62,000 nt of DNA from Cristatella mucedo (taxonomy: Eukaryota > Bryozoa > Phylactolaemata > Cristatellidae). Numbering within the stretch: the stretch's first letter is position 1; each line of letters starts with the position of its first letter. Positions 47,965 through 60,194 of this stretch are shown here, in pieces. The notes under the pieces are model-generated. The model ran no database searches and had not been told where the DNA came from. It saw only the letters and a list, made by a program, of their open reading frames with translations. A program made the translations under genes and the position numbers. Location of the stretch: NCBI GenBank assembly GCA_009760855.2, contig WPIO01000189.1, forward strand, positions 335,001 through 397,000. The letters are read 5' to 3'.

Positions 47965-50413
47965 GTCTTGGCGCTATCGCCGCCGCCGCGCCGCCGCTGC
48001 TGCTCCGCCGCAATCGTTCTGCTGGAAGCCGCCGCCGCAGCGAGGCGATGCAACTAGCGAACCCGGCACCTCAGTTCGCCGCGGCCGCTGGTGCGGCGGC
48101 GGTGGCGCCGAACTGCTCGCATCGGCGCCCGAGCGCCGGCGCGTCGGCGGCAGCCGTCTGACGCCTTCCGCCTATCTATCGCCGGACCCTGCGAGAAGAG
48201 CCGAGCAATTTCCCGCATTCAGACCACAGTGGTAGATTGTTGACTAATTAAGTTAGGACGTTGCTCGCTAACAACGAGTGTTATTCAGCAACAGCGGCCA
48301 CTTAATTTCGTGTTAATACCGAGCGAATTATCTAGAGCTTCAATTAAGTTTCGCGTCGAAAATCAATACGGGCCTCCTGAACTTCTCAAACCGATGGCAG
48401 GTTCGAGCACACTCCAGTGTCGGCATCATCAGGCCCGCTATTATTGAGGTGTAATGCGCTTATCTATTAGTAATTATCCGAACGAATGCTCAATTGATTA
48501 CTTTTATTAAGCAGTTCCGATGCTGCGGTTCATCCGCGTGCAGCTACTCTCACCCTACTGTGGAAGCCGAAGTGGGCTCGCTGTACTCGCTGGCCGCGTC
48601 GCAGGCGGCGCGGCCGCCGGCCGCGCCGGCCGCCGGTCTCCGGCTCGAGCCTAGTCGCTCCAGCGCTTTGCGGCGGAGGCGCGCGCGCGAAGATCGATCA
48701 GTGGCGCTCCACCTGTCCGCCGCCGACGCGCGATCGCCAGTCTCTTGAGCGGCATCGGCCGCTCGCCTCGATCTCGCGAGCGCAATCGCGATTGAACGCA
48801 CCGCTATTTCTTTTCCAGAGAGGAGCTGGCAATTCAGATTAGCCTGACAGAGGCGCGCGTGCAGGTCAGTGAGCCGAGCTCGCTCCTGCGCCCACGCCTC
48901 CGTCGCGCCCCGCCTCCTCGCGCGCGTGCGAGCGCTCTTACTTACCGTCGAGCCGCAGGCGGTTCGCACGGTCAAGGTCATGGTTCGCACGGTCAAACGG
49001 CTTCGTCGTCGTGCAGCTGCAGGCGCGGACGAAGCGCGCTCCGCCAGATTGCCGGGTCGAGAATTTATGGCCACTCTTCGACTAGTCGTGCGGTGTGGGC
49101 GGGCGGCTTTCTGCCATCCACCCTGGGTGCCGGGAACGCATGAGGTCGGCGTCCATTGTAGCCTCGTCGTCGCTCGGGTCGCACGAGCCGGTCGCCGCGA
49201 GCTTTCGGGTCGTCGACCGGAAACGGGAGCCAGCGCGAGATGACCACCGGAAGCGGGAGCACGTGCGAGAGTGACCGCCGGTGCGCGAGAGTCACGTTGC
49301 CTGCGGCAATTGCACGGTCGCGCCGCAAGCGACGACATCGCTTGCGGCGCGACCGTGCAATTGCTTGCACAACGAGCCTAATTAGCTAAATGTTGATTTG
49401 CCGCATCTCCGCTTCGAGGCAGGTGGCTTCGAAGCTTCGAGACGGCGCCCGACGACCGCACGCAGCGCAGACGCTTCTCTCAGCTGCCGCCGCCGCCGCA
49501 GTTTTGGCGGCGCGAACTGTCAGGGCGCGCGCGCTGTCTTTACGGACTGCAGTCAGACGTTCAGAGGGAATGCTGCCTTGTCAGCGCATCGCTGCGGAGA
49601 ACCGGAAGCACGCAAGCAGCGAGAGCGCGGCTACCGCGGCCTGCGGCGAACTGTCAGCCGACGGCAGAGACCGCGGCTCGAGGGCGCGGCGCGGCGCGCG
49701 CGCAAGCGAGCACTAATCCGCCTCGCTTGCACGCGCAGGTCTGGTTTCAAAACAGGCGAGCCAAGTGGAGGAAGAAGGAGAAGTCAGCGTCAGCGGTCGC
49801 TGCCTCGGCGGCGGCGGCTGCTGCGTCCACCGGCGCTTCCTCGCGCTTTCAGCCGGCGGCGGCATATTCGTCGCTCCGCGCCGCTGCCGTCGCGGCAGCG
49901 GCGGCGCCGGCGCTCGTCAGCGTCGGAGCGTATCCGGCGTACACGGCGGCAGCGGCTGCGGCGGCGGCGCTGTCGGCGGCTGCCTACGCGCCCTACGCGC
50001 AGCTCGTCGGGTTCGGTTGCTTGGACGCTTTCAGCAAGTTTCAGCACCCGCTACTCTGCCACTGGCCACCACCTCACAGCCACGCCCTCTTCGCCTCCTC
50101 AGCCGCCGCACCGCCGCCGCCGCCGCCCCCTACGCGGATGTCACTGTCGCCGCCGCAGCAGCAGCAGCGCGCACGCTCGCTCTGCGACGGCGGCGGCGCC
50201 ACGGCGCGCCCTTCGGGCGGAGCAGCCTTCCAGCCTCCGCCTGTCAAGGATGCGACGGCCTTTGATGGCGAGCGGCTGCCGAGCATAGCGGCCCTTCGAC
50301 AGAAAGCGAAGGATCGCGCGAGAGAGGCGCCCGCCTATATCCGGCGGCAGCAGCACCTGGCGCCGCCGCTGCCGCCGCCGCCGCAGCAGCAGCATGAGCC
50401 GGCGCGGCTGTGA
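47732..50413 (+). CDS. arx: Aristaless/Arx-like paired-class homeobox gene
   Basis: Predicted 317-residue nuclear DNA-binding transcription factor from three exons (47,732-47,964; 48,819-48,864; 49,739-50,413). The homeodomain is residues 48-107. It has 'RRYRTTF' at its start, '[13 protein letters not shown]' in helix 1-2 and '[15 protein letters not shown]' as recognition helix, with Gln at position 50. An OAR motif ('[16 protein letters not shown]') begins at about residue 275 and supports the Arx/aristaless group. Introns interrupt homeodomain codon 31 and lie between codons 46 and 47, the latter a known position in paired-class genes. Ala- and Pro-rich linkers fill the rest. The N-terminus is short: no octapeptide is seen, so a 5' exon may be missing. 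Alternatives: Alx or Drgx. Confidence 0.85.
48819..48864 (+). CDS. arx: Homeobox exon 2, 46-nt microexon
   Basis: ttttccag|a completes Arg31, then '[15 protein letters not shown]' (homeodomain 32-46), donor gtcagt. Without it the homeodomain would lack the helix 2 and turn region. Confidence 0.93.
49307..49363. repeat. 26-bp perfect hairpin in homeobox intron 2
   Basis: 'caattgcacggtcgcgccgc' and six more bases (49,307-49,332) pair perfectly with 49,338-49,363 around the loop CGACA. One further G-C pair extends it to 49,306/49,364. Nearby, 48,961-49,000 and 49,214-49,295 hold short imperfect tandem repeats. Confidence 0.95.
49739..50413 (+). CDS. arx: Homeobox exon 3 (recognition helix, OAR, stop)
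   Basis: cgcgcag|gtc starts at Val47 of the homeodomain: '[19 protein letters not shown]'. An Ala-rich linker, a Pro run ('[19 protein letters not shown]') and the OAR motif follow; stop TGA at 50,411. The alternating Ala codons are highly GC-rich, unlike the flanking DNA. Confidence 0.93.
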   Translation, partial: VWFQNRRAKWRKKEKSASAVAASAAAAAASTGASSRFQPAAAYSSLRAAAVAAAAAPALVSVGAYPAYTAAAAAAAALSAAAYAPYAQLVGFGCLDAFSKFQHPLLCHWPPPHSHALFASSAAAPPPPPPPTRMSLSPPQQQQRARSLCDGGGATARPSGGAAFQPPPVKDATAFDGERLPSIAALRQKAKDRAREAPAYIRRQQHLAPPLPPPPQQQHEPARL

Positions 50414-51250
50414 ACGCGTGATCTTGGCGGTGACGTCGCCCTAGCCGGTCGCTTGTCCCCTAGGCGGTTCGTCTTTACACGCCCGACCATCTAGTCACTG
50501 CGCGATCTCGGCTTCCGCCGCGGCCGCCGCTCGCTACTCACTACCGCATCGCTCTCGAGCAACCGCTCAACCGCATCTCGCCGCCGCCGCCTCGGGCGGC
50601 GCTGCTCGCGAGGCAGCGCCGCCGCCAGCAGCCATCGCTGCGGCAGCCGACGAAGGGCAAGGACGGGGGGAGGGCAGTCTCTGCCGCGAACAATCTTCAC
50701 GGCGGGCCGCCGAGGCTTTCTCGTCTCTTTCTGCGACTCTTTCTGCGATTTTTGTTGTCACGTGGCCCCGCGGCCATCGTGCCGCTCGGGCATCGACTCG
50801 GGCGAGTCTTTCCGGCTTCCTGCTCGCAGGCAGTCGCCGACAGCGGCGTCAGAGCACTGGCTGCGGCCCCGATTTTTGCTGTAACCCTCGCTCGCTCGCT
50901 GTGCGCCGCTATTCGCGCACAGCAGAAGCGAGCGCCGCGAAGAACCGCTTCCGCCGACCGCTCGAGAGTTCGCAGAAAGAACTCCGACGGGGCTCGCTGT
51001 AGTGGACGCCCCCTCGCTCGCATTTTAGGACGTACAGCTGCGGCTCGCTGCAGTGGACGCAAAGCAGCCGCCGCGCTTTGTGCGTTGGCTTCGCCGTCGT
51101 GCGCGGCGTCGAGCGCATCGGCTCAGTTCTCCTGCCGCTCGACGGTCGAAACGTCGCGGCTCGCTGTGTCACTCGCTCCGAGGCTCGCTGTGTCGGCGAC
51201 ACTCTCGGCGCCGCTTAGACAGAGCAATAAACTGTGCGCGAGCGGCACGC
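50414..51250 (+). other. arx: Probable homeobox 3' UTR
   Basis: GC-rich sequence with two copies of 'cggctcgctg(c/t)agtggacgc' (about 50,994 and 51,042). A canonical AATAAA lies at 51,226-51,231 and is followed by a GT-rich segment, so cleavage near 51,250 is plausible. Confidence 0.5.
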
Positions 51251-51446
51251 TACGCCCACGTCTTGCAGAACTTGACGCGAGCGGTCGAGGATGTCTAGGC
51301 GCGCTTTCCAACGACGCCCGCCCGCCTCTGGCAGTCTTAAGAGTGCAATGCACTCACCTTGTTATCATTATTTACCTTAACTGTCGGTGCATTGAAGGAA
51401 TGCTAAATTCCGAGCGTAAACTACTCCAGACGTTTTGTATTATACA

Positions 51447-51523
<77 letters not shown>
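51447..51523. repeat. (TA)n microsatellite
   Basis: About 38 uninterrupted TA units. Confidence 0.98.
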
Positions 51524-51526
<3 letters not shown>

Positions 51527-51949
51527 TTTGGGAATATTTGAAACTTGAACCCACGATCTCGTGCGAGGCGACCTTGAAGGGGTGCCTCCCTGGGGGAAGT
51601 GCGCACTGCCGAGAATAAGCCTTCCCTCCCCCCCCATTGAAGGCCCTGTAGTCCCTCCCGGGTGGTTCCTACCAAGCTTGCAAACACGGACTTCCGGGCG
51701 GCTCTAGAGGCACCAGAGCAGCACACGACTTCGGCACGTTACCGGTCGTCCGTTTCGACCTGCGCGGCCATCTTTTCAAAGGGTTTGCAGGATTACTAAG
51801 TTGAAAAATAGAACACTTTTAACCAGGTGTCAAGAGGCACATGGCGAGCTGCAGGCGCCTGCGGCAGGTGCGTAGCGTCAGGCTCATCAGCAAATGAACG
51901 CAGAGGGTCTCTAGAGGGTTCGTGGTCGAATTTCAAGAACGTGTCACTG

Positions 51950-52500
51950 ACTTTGGGCAACGCCACCAAGGTTCAACAGTTTTGCCTTCCAAATGTAAAT
52001 ATTCTGAGATTTTCTAATTTCCGAGTGACTTTTGGTTTGCCCGTAGCTAGCAAGCAAGTTGGTTTTATCATCTTTCAATTTGAGAAACTCTGTTGCCGTC
52101 CAAGTGCGAATGTCAACGACGCACGCCGCAAGGTAGCAAGTTGAAAGCGTTTGAGGTGATGGAAGGAAGAGAGGGATCAAAGCGCTCGAGTCACGTGCTG
52201 CGAGTCGCGTGCTGCGAGTCGCGTGCTGCGAGTCGTCTGCATGGATATCAAGCGCTGGATTGTGCTTGGCAATTACGCCGGCATTATGGAGAGCATGCTC
52301 GGCGAAAAGAGAAGTCGACCGTGCACAGAGTCGTGCCGGGAGTTGGCCGGACTTTAGAAGCACGTCGAATGGCTGTTGCCCTTTGACATGAACGCCCTTG
52401 CGGCCTTTTGGTTTGACTTGAGCCATTGCGACACAGCCAGCCAACTCCATTGCCAGTCGTACCGAGCGCGAGATTAGAATCGCTCAAAATTAAGCACTCG
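51950..52500 (-). mobile_element. Degenerate LINE RT remnant (reverse)
   Basis: The minus strand contains 'GVIAKHNPALDIHADDSQ' (a decayed YADD region) and 'TEFLKLKDDKTNLLASYGQT', colinear with the RT copy at 9.36-9.56 kb. A three-copy 14-bp tandem repeat ('cgtgctgcgagtcg', 52,196-52,237) lies between the two blocks. Confidence 0.75.
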
Positions 52501-54880
52501 ATGATCAGTACTATCGATCTGTATCGGTATCGGTATCAATCAGTAGTATCGATACAGTGTCCGATACAGTATCAACAGTTACATGCAGCAAGCGTCCCAC
52601 GCATGCACGCACACCATCCCGACCCCCCCCCCCCCCCCCCACCCCCGCCCCCGCCCACCGAATGGGCACGAAACGCGCGACGGCTGAGCGACGCTCGGCT
52701 AGTCGGATTGGGCGAATGGTCGTTCGTTCAAATTTAGAGCGAGCGTCGATTCAGTGCGAGATGCTAATGAGCGTCAAAGCAGATCTTCTCTAGCGGTCGA
52801 GTGAGCGGCAAATACTTGCTGCGTCGGCCGACGAAGCTGCGTCCATGCGTGCGAACTTACCGAATGCAAACGATGGGCGAGAACGTTGTCCTGACAACGC
52901 AACAGTGACGTCATCGTGACGTCATCCTGGGGCCGATGCGCAAGATTGTCATGTAGGCGGGAGACCGGACGCGCAAGTAAGGACATAATAACTCTAGGCG
53001 TAATCGTAATCATTGCATTCATTCGACACTTCGACTCGGCAGCAGCTTATCCAGCGGAATTGAGACATAACTTCGTCGTTCGCGACTGTCGACACAGGAA
53101 GCGGATGCGGTCCGGGTCGCTGCCCGTGTTGCAAGGGTGGGGGCGGCTAGATTCTCTCGCCCCCGCCCCACCCCACCCCAACTGGCTCGGCCATTGAATG
53201 CGGCTATACCTCAAGCTTCAATGGAGGATAGAATCGAATTATAAAACGGAGAGGAATTATAAAGCAGAGGCAAAGAGGAAATTAAAAGAAAACAAAATGG
53301 AGAGCGAGAAAAGCGCGGGAGTGTAGGATTACCACCCCTTCGGGGTCAAGGACAGCTGACTTTCCAGTTTGCGGTTCGAGACCGAGAGACCGACGAAGAC
53401 CCGGATGGAGCACTTCGATATAACTTAGCGAAGCGTTTTCCAGAGTGTCGAGAGCGCCTCCGCGCTATTCGGGTGCGAATTCCTTCAGAGCTGTCCAGTG
53501 TTAGTACAAACGTGGCTCGCTGTGCGGCTTCCACGTCCAATCAGAACTTGGCCGCAACCGCAGCGCTCGTGGCGGCGCTCGTCTCAGCCAACGCGCGACG
53601 AGTGCAGGCGACGTCTGAACCTTGTATCGCGGCCAGTTACTTTTAGGTGCTGCACCAATGCACGCAGACAGACCGGCGGCAGTAGCAGGCACGCCGCAGC
53701 GACGGAGAGCGCCTCCGACCTTGACATATCGAGTCCGTATCGATGACGTAGGCCAAGTCTGTTTGACAGCTGCGAAAGGTTACAGGCGCCCAGCAGCGGC
53801 CTGGACCAACGGCTCTCCGGCCTAGAGGTCGAACAAGCTGCCAATGCCAAGGCCAAATCCTGAATCTCAACCGCCAGCTACCGCAGTGTGCCGGCTTTTA
53901 ATACGGGTTTGACCATTGACTTATCGTACAATCGCGAAATCGCGAATAGCGAGTATCCGCCATAATCCGACTTGCTTAGCTGGCTCCGCCCTTTCACTAG
54001 CGGCGAGTGCAGTTTCTGCTAACTTTGTTTGTTATAGCCCACCCGCGTCACCCTCGTCTAGTTTGTGCGTCCGAATATTTCAGTGAAGTACTTAACATTC
54101 AATTGCAAGAAAATGAAAAGTTTGCACTCGGCAGCGGCGGCCCAATCTATGAGGTTTCCGGTAAATGTTATGGTGTATTGAATATCTGTGGACAAACTGC
54201 ATGCCGGCTGCAAGGTTTGTTGCAGCACAAAGCTGTACTCTTATTAAACAATTCGTAATCTCATTAAAATGTTAATTAAATAATATTTAATCTTATTTTT
54301 ATTATTGTATTCTATTTTTTTACACCACGAAGCTACCCGTTGAGAACATTACTTAGTTAGGCGACATCGAATACTGATCGCATGAATATATGACGTCATT
54401 GCCGCCAACATTCCACTGACCTGCTTTGCGCTTTTCTCGTATCTTGGGCTGCACGAAGCGGAGAAGTATGCTCAGCTTCAAAGCTAAAAGAAAAGATTTG
54501 CCGAATATTTGCTGCCAAAGCAATACACGAAGCATGAGAAAGTCAGATGGCAGTACGACGGCGACTACTTTGTTCTCCTTCCAGAAATTATGGTTTAAGA
54601 GGTGGGAGAGTCACGTGATCGCACAAGAGCCTGAGTGGTTATCTCCAAAATGGCATCCTACTTGCATTCGCAAGGATCTTGTTAATATCAGCCAATTTAT
54701 CTCGAAATTCATTATACGACTTAGCACACGTGACCCACTTACATTAAAACTGTGGCAAAGTCCTTTGCATAGTGACAGCTATAACGTAGCCAAATATGGA
54801 CTGCTGATACAGCAACTATGGTAAAGCACCAGGCACAGTATCCAAATTAGGGAGTGAGGTATCAGGCTTTGGGAATATTA
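52500..54880. other. Intergenic, no gene recognised
   Basis: Has GTATCG-type repeats (52,515-52,580) and a poly-C run (52,623-52,640). From 53.9 kb the DNA becomes AT-richer and holds two plus-strand frames: 54,007-54,258 ('GGPIYEVSGKCYGVLNICG') and 54,426-54,824. I recognise neither. Confidence 0.45.
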
Positions 54881-54884
54881 TACA

Positions 54885-54975
54885 TAATTTTAATTAACAA
54901 ATATAAATATTAGTCATTTTTACAGCGCCAGAAAAGAACTTAATCTCGATCTCAGCGCTTCGCACGTGCCGTCGT
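54885..54975 (-). mobile_element. LINE or SINE tail remnant (reverse)
   Basis: 'cagcgccagaaaagaacttaatctcg' in parts resembles the reverse complement of the shared 'gagattaagttctctgagggcgct' terminus. Short and diverged. Confidence 0.4.
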
Positions 54976-55162
54976 ACTCATCGAAACTACGGCCTCAGTC
55001 GTTAATGGTGAGCACATTCCCCCTTAGCAAAACCAGGATGTGAGAAGTGAATTATATTGACTCTCGACTTCTCGGTCAGTCGAGCCAGGCGGTCAAAGAG
55101 ATCGAGAGCTCGCCCATCAGTTTCTTTTCTGTAAACTTGAATTTGGACGCCTGCATATGTGC

Positions 55163-55164
<2 letters not shown>

Positions 55165-55260
<96 letters not shown>

Positions 55261-55262
55261 TG
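55165..55262. repeat. (TG)n microsatellite
   Basis: About 48 TG units with single GAG and GGTG interruptions. Confidence 0.97.
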
Positions 55263-55387
55263 GGTGCGAGCGTGCCCACGCGTTGGGAGTGCGAATGCAG
55301 GATGCGAATGTAAATACGTGTATTTGGTTCTCGAACTTGTTTATATTCTTCCAGTTATCAGCTTAGCTTTACGCGCATTTATTGCTT

Positions 55388-55405
55388 AGAGAGAGGGAGA
55401 GAGGA

Positions 55406-55440
<35 letters not shown>

Positions 55441-55526
55441 GAGGAGAGAGAAGGAGAGAGAGAGAGAGAGATGGAGAGAGAGAGGGAGAGAGGGAAGGAG
55501 AGAGCGGGAGAGGAGTGAGAGAAAGA

Positions 55527-55581
<55 letters not shown>

Positions 55582-55612
55582 AGAGAGGGAGAGAGCGAGA
55601 GGGAAGAGAAAG

Positions 55613-55652
<40 letters not shown>

Positions 55653-55687
55653 GAGTTTAAAGAGAGAGAGAGAGAGCGAGGGAAGAA

Positions 55688-55732
<45 letters not shown>

Positions 55733-55796
55733 GAGAGAAGGAGAAAAAGAGCGAGAGAGAGAGAGAGCGAAAGAAAGAGAGAGCGAGAGAGAGAGA
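55388..55796. repeat. (GA)n-rich tract, left part
   Basis: Impure GA repeat of about 410 bp, interrupted by the hAT element and continuing in kind at 58,090. Confidence 0.97.
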
Positions 55797-55803
55797 CTAG
55801 AAT

Positions 55804-58080
55804 CAGACACGGGCAAACTACGGCCATTGGGCTTTTCAATCCGGCCCGACGAACTGGTCCGTTATATTAGTAAATTAAATTCTATTATACATAAACCTCA
55901 ATCATTTTACCTAGATGTAATTCGTATCTTTTCGCAGCATATGGCGCACCCCGAAGACATTGACCCTTGAGTGTGATGCATTACGATTGCTCTCTACTTC
56001 ATTTTGTCGCTTTGTATTTTTAGCCCTTCCGTAAAAATGAGCGGGACAAAGAAAAGAAAATTAGACAGTCAGTGCCGAGAGTTCAATAAAGAGTGGACAA
56101 CAAAATATTTGTTCACTGAAGTCCGATCAACAGCTGTATGTCTGATATGCCAAGAAACTGTAGCAGTTTTTAAAGAATACAACATCAGCCATCATTTTGC
56201 GACAAAACTTGCTAACTACGCCAGTCAACAGTCTCCACACGAACGGGTGGCTACAGCTCAGAAATTGGTGGCTAATTTACGGACTCAGCTAAACCTTTTC
56301 ACAGACAAACTGCGATTCAAGAGTCAAGTACTAAGGCAAGTTTTTTTGCTGGCATTCAAATTAGCAAAGGCCAGTAAGCCTTTATCCGAAGGCAAATTTT
56401 TAAAATAATGCATGGTTAAGACAGCAGAGCAGGTCTCGTGTGTTCGGGGAGCAAAGGCAAATTTGAAAAAAAATTAGTTTATCACGTAGAACTGTGATTC
56501 GCCGTGTGGAGTTGATTGACAAAGATATAGCCAACAAATTAAACAAAAAGGCAGAGTCCTTTAAGTTTTATTCACAAGGATGAAAGTAACGACTTAAAAG
56601 ACGCTGCTGAGCTCCTAACTTTTATCTGAGGGACTAGCGACAGTTTTGAGATCACAGAGAAATTTTTGAAAGGAAAAACGATGGGAGGAGAGGACTTGTA
56701 TAACCAGGTGTCTGCTGCCATCGAGAGAATGAAGCTACCTTGGAGTAAGCTTGCCAATGTCACCACGGATGAATCTCGCCAAATTTAACTGGGAAAAGCA
56801 ATGGGCTGCTACAAAGACTGCCGGAAAAAGTAAAAGAGGAAAATCCTGATCCGGATTTTATTTTCCTTCACTGCATGATTCATCAGGAAGTTCTCTGAAA
56901 GTCTATATTGCAGCTAAATCATGTCGTGAATCCAGTCGTAAAAGTTGTTAACTTTATACGAGCAAGGGAACTTCAGCATCGTCAGTTTATTGCGTTCCTG
57001 GAAGGAACTGATGCAGATCACCAGGACTTAATTTACCACTCTTGTGTGCGCTGGCTAAGTTTGGGCAAAGACTTTCAAAGAGTGTGGGAGCTAAAGGAGG
57101 AGATCACTGCATTTTTGGATTTAATGGGTAGATCCGACAAATTTCCCGAGCTAAGTGACAAGAACTGGTTTTGTGACTTTGCGTTTGCTGTGGACATACT
57201 TTCGCACATGAATGAGCTGAACACCAAGCTACAGGGGAAAGATCAACTTGTGCATGACATGCACACAAAAGTTAGGGCCTTCAAATCCAAGCTGACTCTT
57301 TTCTCCAGAAAAATTTCAAACAAATCTTTCACTCATTTCCCCACTCTAGCCATGCAGAAAGAGGCAACCCGAACCGAGCGAAATACAGCAAATCACCAGA
57401 CGACCTGCACGGAGAATTCTGCCGTCGTTTCTGTGACTTTGAAAAAATTGAAAGGTCACTTCAGCTGGTGTCCTGTCCCCTGACACGAGACCGTGAAACG
57501 GCACCACAGGAGCTGCAGTTGGAACTGATAGATCTTTGGTCTGACTCTGTATTGAAGGTGAAGTTCAACTCTCTTGAGCTGAACGACTTTTATACTTCAC
57601 TTAACGAAGCCACGTTTCCAAACCTCCGGAGGATGGCACAGAAGATGCTGACGTTGTTTGGCTCAACCTGTGAGTGTGTGAACAGACATTCAGCGTCATT
57701 AACATCAACAAAGCCCGTCACAGATCCAAGTTAACTGACCAACACCTCGGATCTATCTTGAGGATTGCCACAACAAACATAACGCCAGACATGGATGCAC
57801 TTGCAAAAAAAGGATACCAACAACACTGTTCCCACTGAAACTGAATGGGAGTTTATTAATAACGTTATTAAAATATTAAATTTGTAAAAAAAGTTCTTAC
57901 AAAAACCTAAGCAGAAAGATGTTTTGCTACCTGTTAAAGGCCAAATCTTTTCATGTAATGGATTTTACATTTAATATATATTCGTTCACACAAACACACC
58001 ATTCTCCTATTCTGGCCCGGCTCCCTCTCAAATTTTAGGAACCATTGTGGCCCGCGAGTCAAAAAGTTTGCCCACCCCTG
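55804..58080 (+). mobile_element. hAT transposon, GTF2IRD2/Charlie type, decayed
   Basis: The left end 'CAGACACGGGCAAACTACGG' and the reverse complement of the right end 'CAGGGGTGGGCAAACTTTTT' form terminal inverted repeats typical of this hAT group. GACTAGA(A) at 55,795-55,802 and GACTAGAT at 58,081-58,088 are the 8-bp target duplication. The element is about 2.28 kb, carries a broken transposase, and sits inside a GA microsatellite. Confidence 0.9.
56037..57835 (+). pseudogene. hAT transposase pseudogene
   Basis: Begins 'MSGTKKRKLDSQCREFNKEW', as in GTF2IRD2/ZBED-like hAT transposases. A BED-type finger follows ('VCLICQETVAVFK', then 'HHFATKLANY'), in which the usual last zinc-binding His after 'TK' is Leu. 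The first frame stops at 56,408. 56,560-56,790 is broken by stops. 56,908-57,483 is open ('HSCVRWLSLGKDFQRVWEL'). 57,468-57,734 continues in another frame. After one more shift the end reads 'KARHRSKLTDQHLGSILRI', the conserved C-terminal dimerisation block. At least four frame breaks: inactive. Confidence 0.9.
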
Positions 58081-58089
58081 GACTAGATA

Positions 58090-58312
<223 letters not shown>

Positions 58313-58313
<1 letters not shown>

Positions 58314-59125
58314 AGACGCAGACTGGCAGAGATGGCACGTGGTGAGATTGCAGATTTACCAACGGTCGCTAGAGAAGATTGGCGTGCTAACGAACTAATT
58401 GAAATTGAACCTGGCTAAAAGCATTTTTAATTGCCTTTCCGCTTGTGGGATTTATCAGCCACAACGAGTGTGAATGCAGAGAGAATGGACGGCTTCCTGG
58501 TAATGATTGGTCTTACAGGGTAGGAGGAGAAGGGAGAAACAGTGAGATTGGGCCAATGATGTGGAGCTCCCACAGATTTGAAGCATTCTCAGCCGAACCC
58601 ACATGGGATTGGATCTGGCTGAGAACGGTGCATTGACAGGATTGCGTGTGCAGGATGCGGTGCCTCTGCAAAGTAGCACTCACACCGAGCGACGGAGCTG
58701 CCCACTTAATAAGGGCAGCTTAGCAGAGCTGATTGGGCGTGGAATTGCCCAGCGCGATTTCTCGGCATAAGCGTAAGTCAATTACGCAGGCACATTTAAT
58801 TGAACACTTGCCGCGCCATATGGGAGCTCCGCTTGTACTCAGATCGTGCATAGCGTGGTTACTGTTTGCTACTCAGAGATGCCGCGCGGGGGGGGGGGGA
58901 AGGAGTTCCGGCTGGTGTGCTGCCTGCCGATGCGTTTACAGTTTTAGGAATGGGGATGCAATGTAACTTAGTTCTCAGTGTGCGTGCTCATGATTGCAAC
59001 GGGAGGGAGAATTAAATATAATTGAGAGAGCCTACGGAGCGAAGCGTGGCGGCTTTGAAGCACACCTATGGAAAATTCTTTTTTATGGTAATGTACCTCA
59101 TGTACTTACCCAAGTCTGAGATTTA
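58313..59125. other. Intergenic, nothing recognised
   Basis: Short open frames only; a poly-G run at 58,889-58,900. Confidence 0.5.
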
Positions 59126-59127
59126 CA

Positions 59128-59328
<201 letters not shown>

Positions 59329-59329
59329 G

Positions 59330-60175
59330 TGCGCATTGCCGCAACGATGGAATTACCCTTTCAGCAACAGCTACATGGTACAGGGCTTACAATTTGGATG
59401 GAACGGATTATCTGCAAAGGATTTTGAATGCAATTCACTTTTTGGACTGAGAAAGCAGACCGATAAGCTGCAGCAGATAAGCTGCTGCTGAAGGGTTACC
59501 ACGGTTACGGTGGTCGTAGCCGTAGTCGCAGCCTGAGAACTCGCAGTGGGGCGCATTACCAGACGAAGGTAAAGGTCTATGTGTTAGCACCACTTGAGAC
59601 ATGCCTGGGCAAGCACGGTACAACGATATTCATTGGGATACATGGAAGCATACGGAAGGCACGTGTACAGAAAGAATGCAGGCTCGGGCGAGAGCGCTTG
59701 CGCTTGCTCGTGCGTCGAGTTCAAGTGGGCTGATTTCAATGCCTATAAGTGAGCGTCCCAGACACTACGCTACTACGAAAGCGGACGAAACTCAAAATCA
59801 TCTGATAGCGAGTTCGAAAGCTTTCGGGGATAGAGATTCAGCTCTCTTAGAGCATTATATAAGCAACCTAGCAATATTATTATCACTTCTTTTATTCTGA
59901 CTTCTTTTCTGAAATCGTTCCGATTCTACAGTCTTTTCACGCGCGTTTGAAGATAAATGTGCGTTTAGCACTTATTGTCGCGAGAGATCTTCTGTTACAA
60001 CAGTGCGAATGCACGGCTGTACTAAAAAGGTAACGAACACACTATAGCGGCTTCTATTCTAAAGTCCTTGGCCAAAGACACAGCACTCATGACGGTGCTC
60101 GTCCTCGCCGACACGTTACAAATAACTGGAGCATGAACCACAAAGCACAGCAAGTCGCAGATACTGCTTTGATAT
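59330..60175. other. Intergenic, nothing recognised
   Basis: One 99-codon frame at 59,601-59,900 shows no domain. No splice-consistent neighbours. Confidence 0.45.
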
Positions 60176-60194
60176 ATATATACATATATGATTC

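Noticed and set aside
47965-48235. Read-through of homeobox exon 1 (to a 167-residue frame)
   Set aside because: The sequence after 'DVFT' no longer matches a homeodomain, while splicing at 47,964 to 48,819 restores it exactly.
50697-51618. 288-codon plus-strand and 121-codon minus-strand frames after the homeobox stop
   Set aside because: GC-rich 3' UTR composition keeps several frames open; no domain, and the plus frame ends inside a (TA)n tract.
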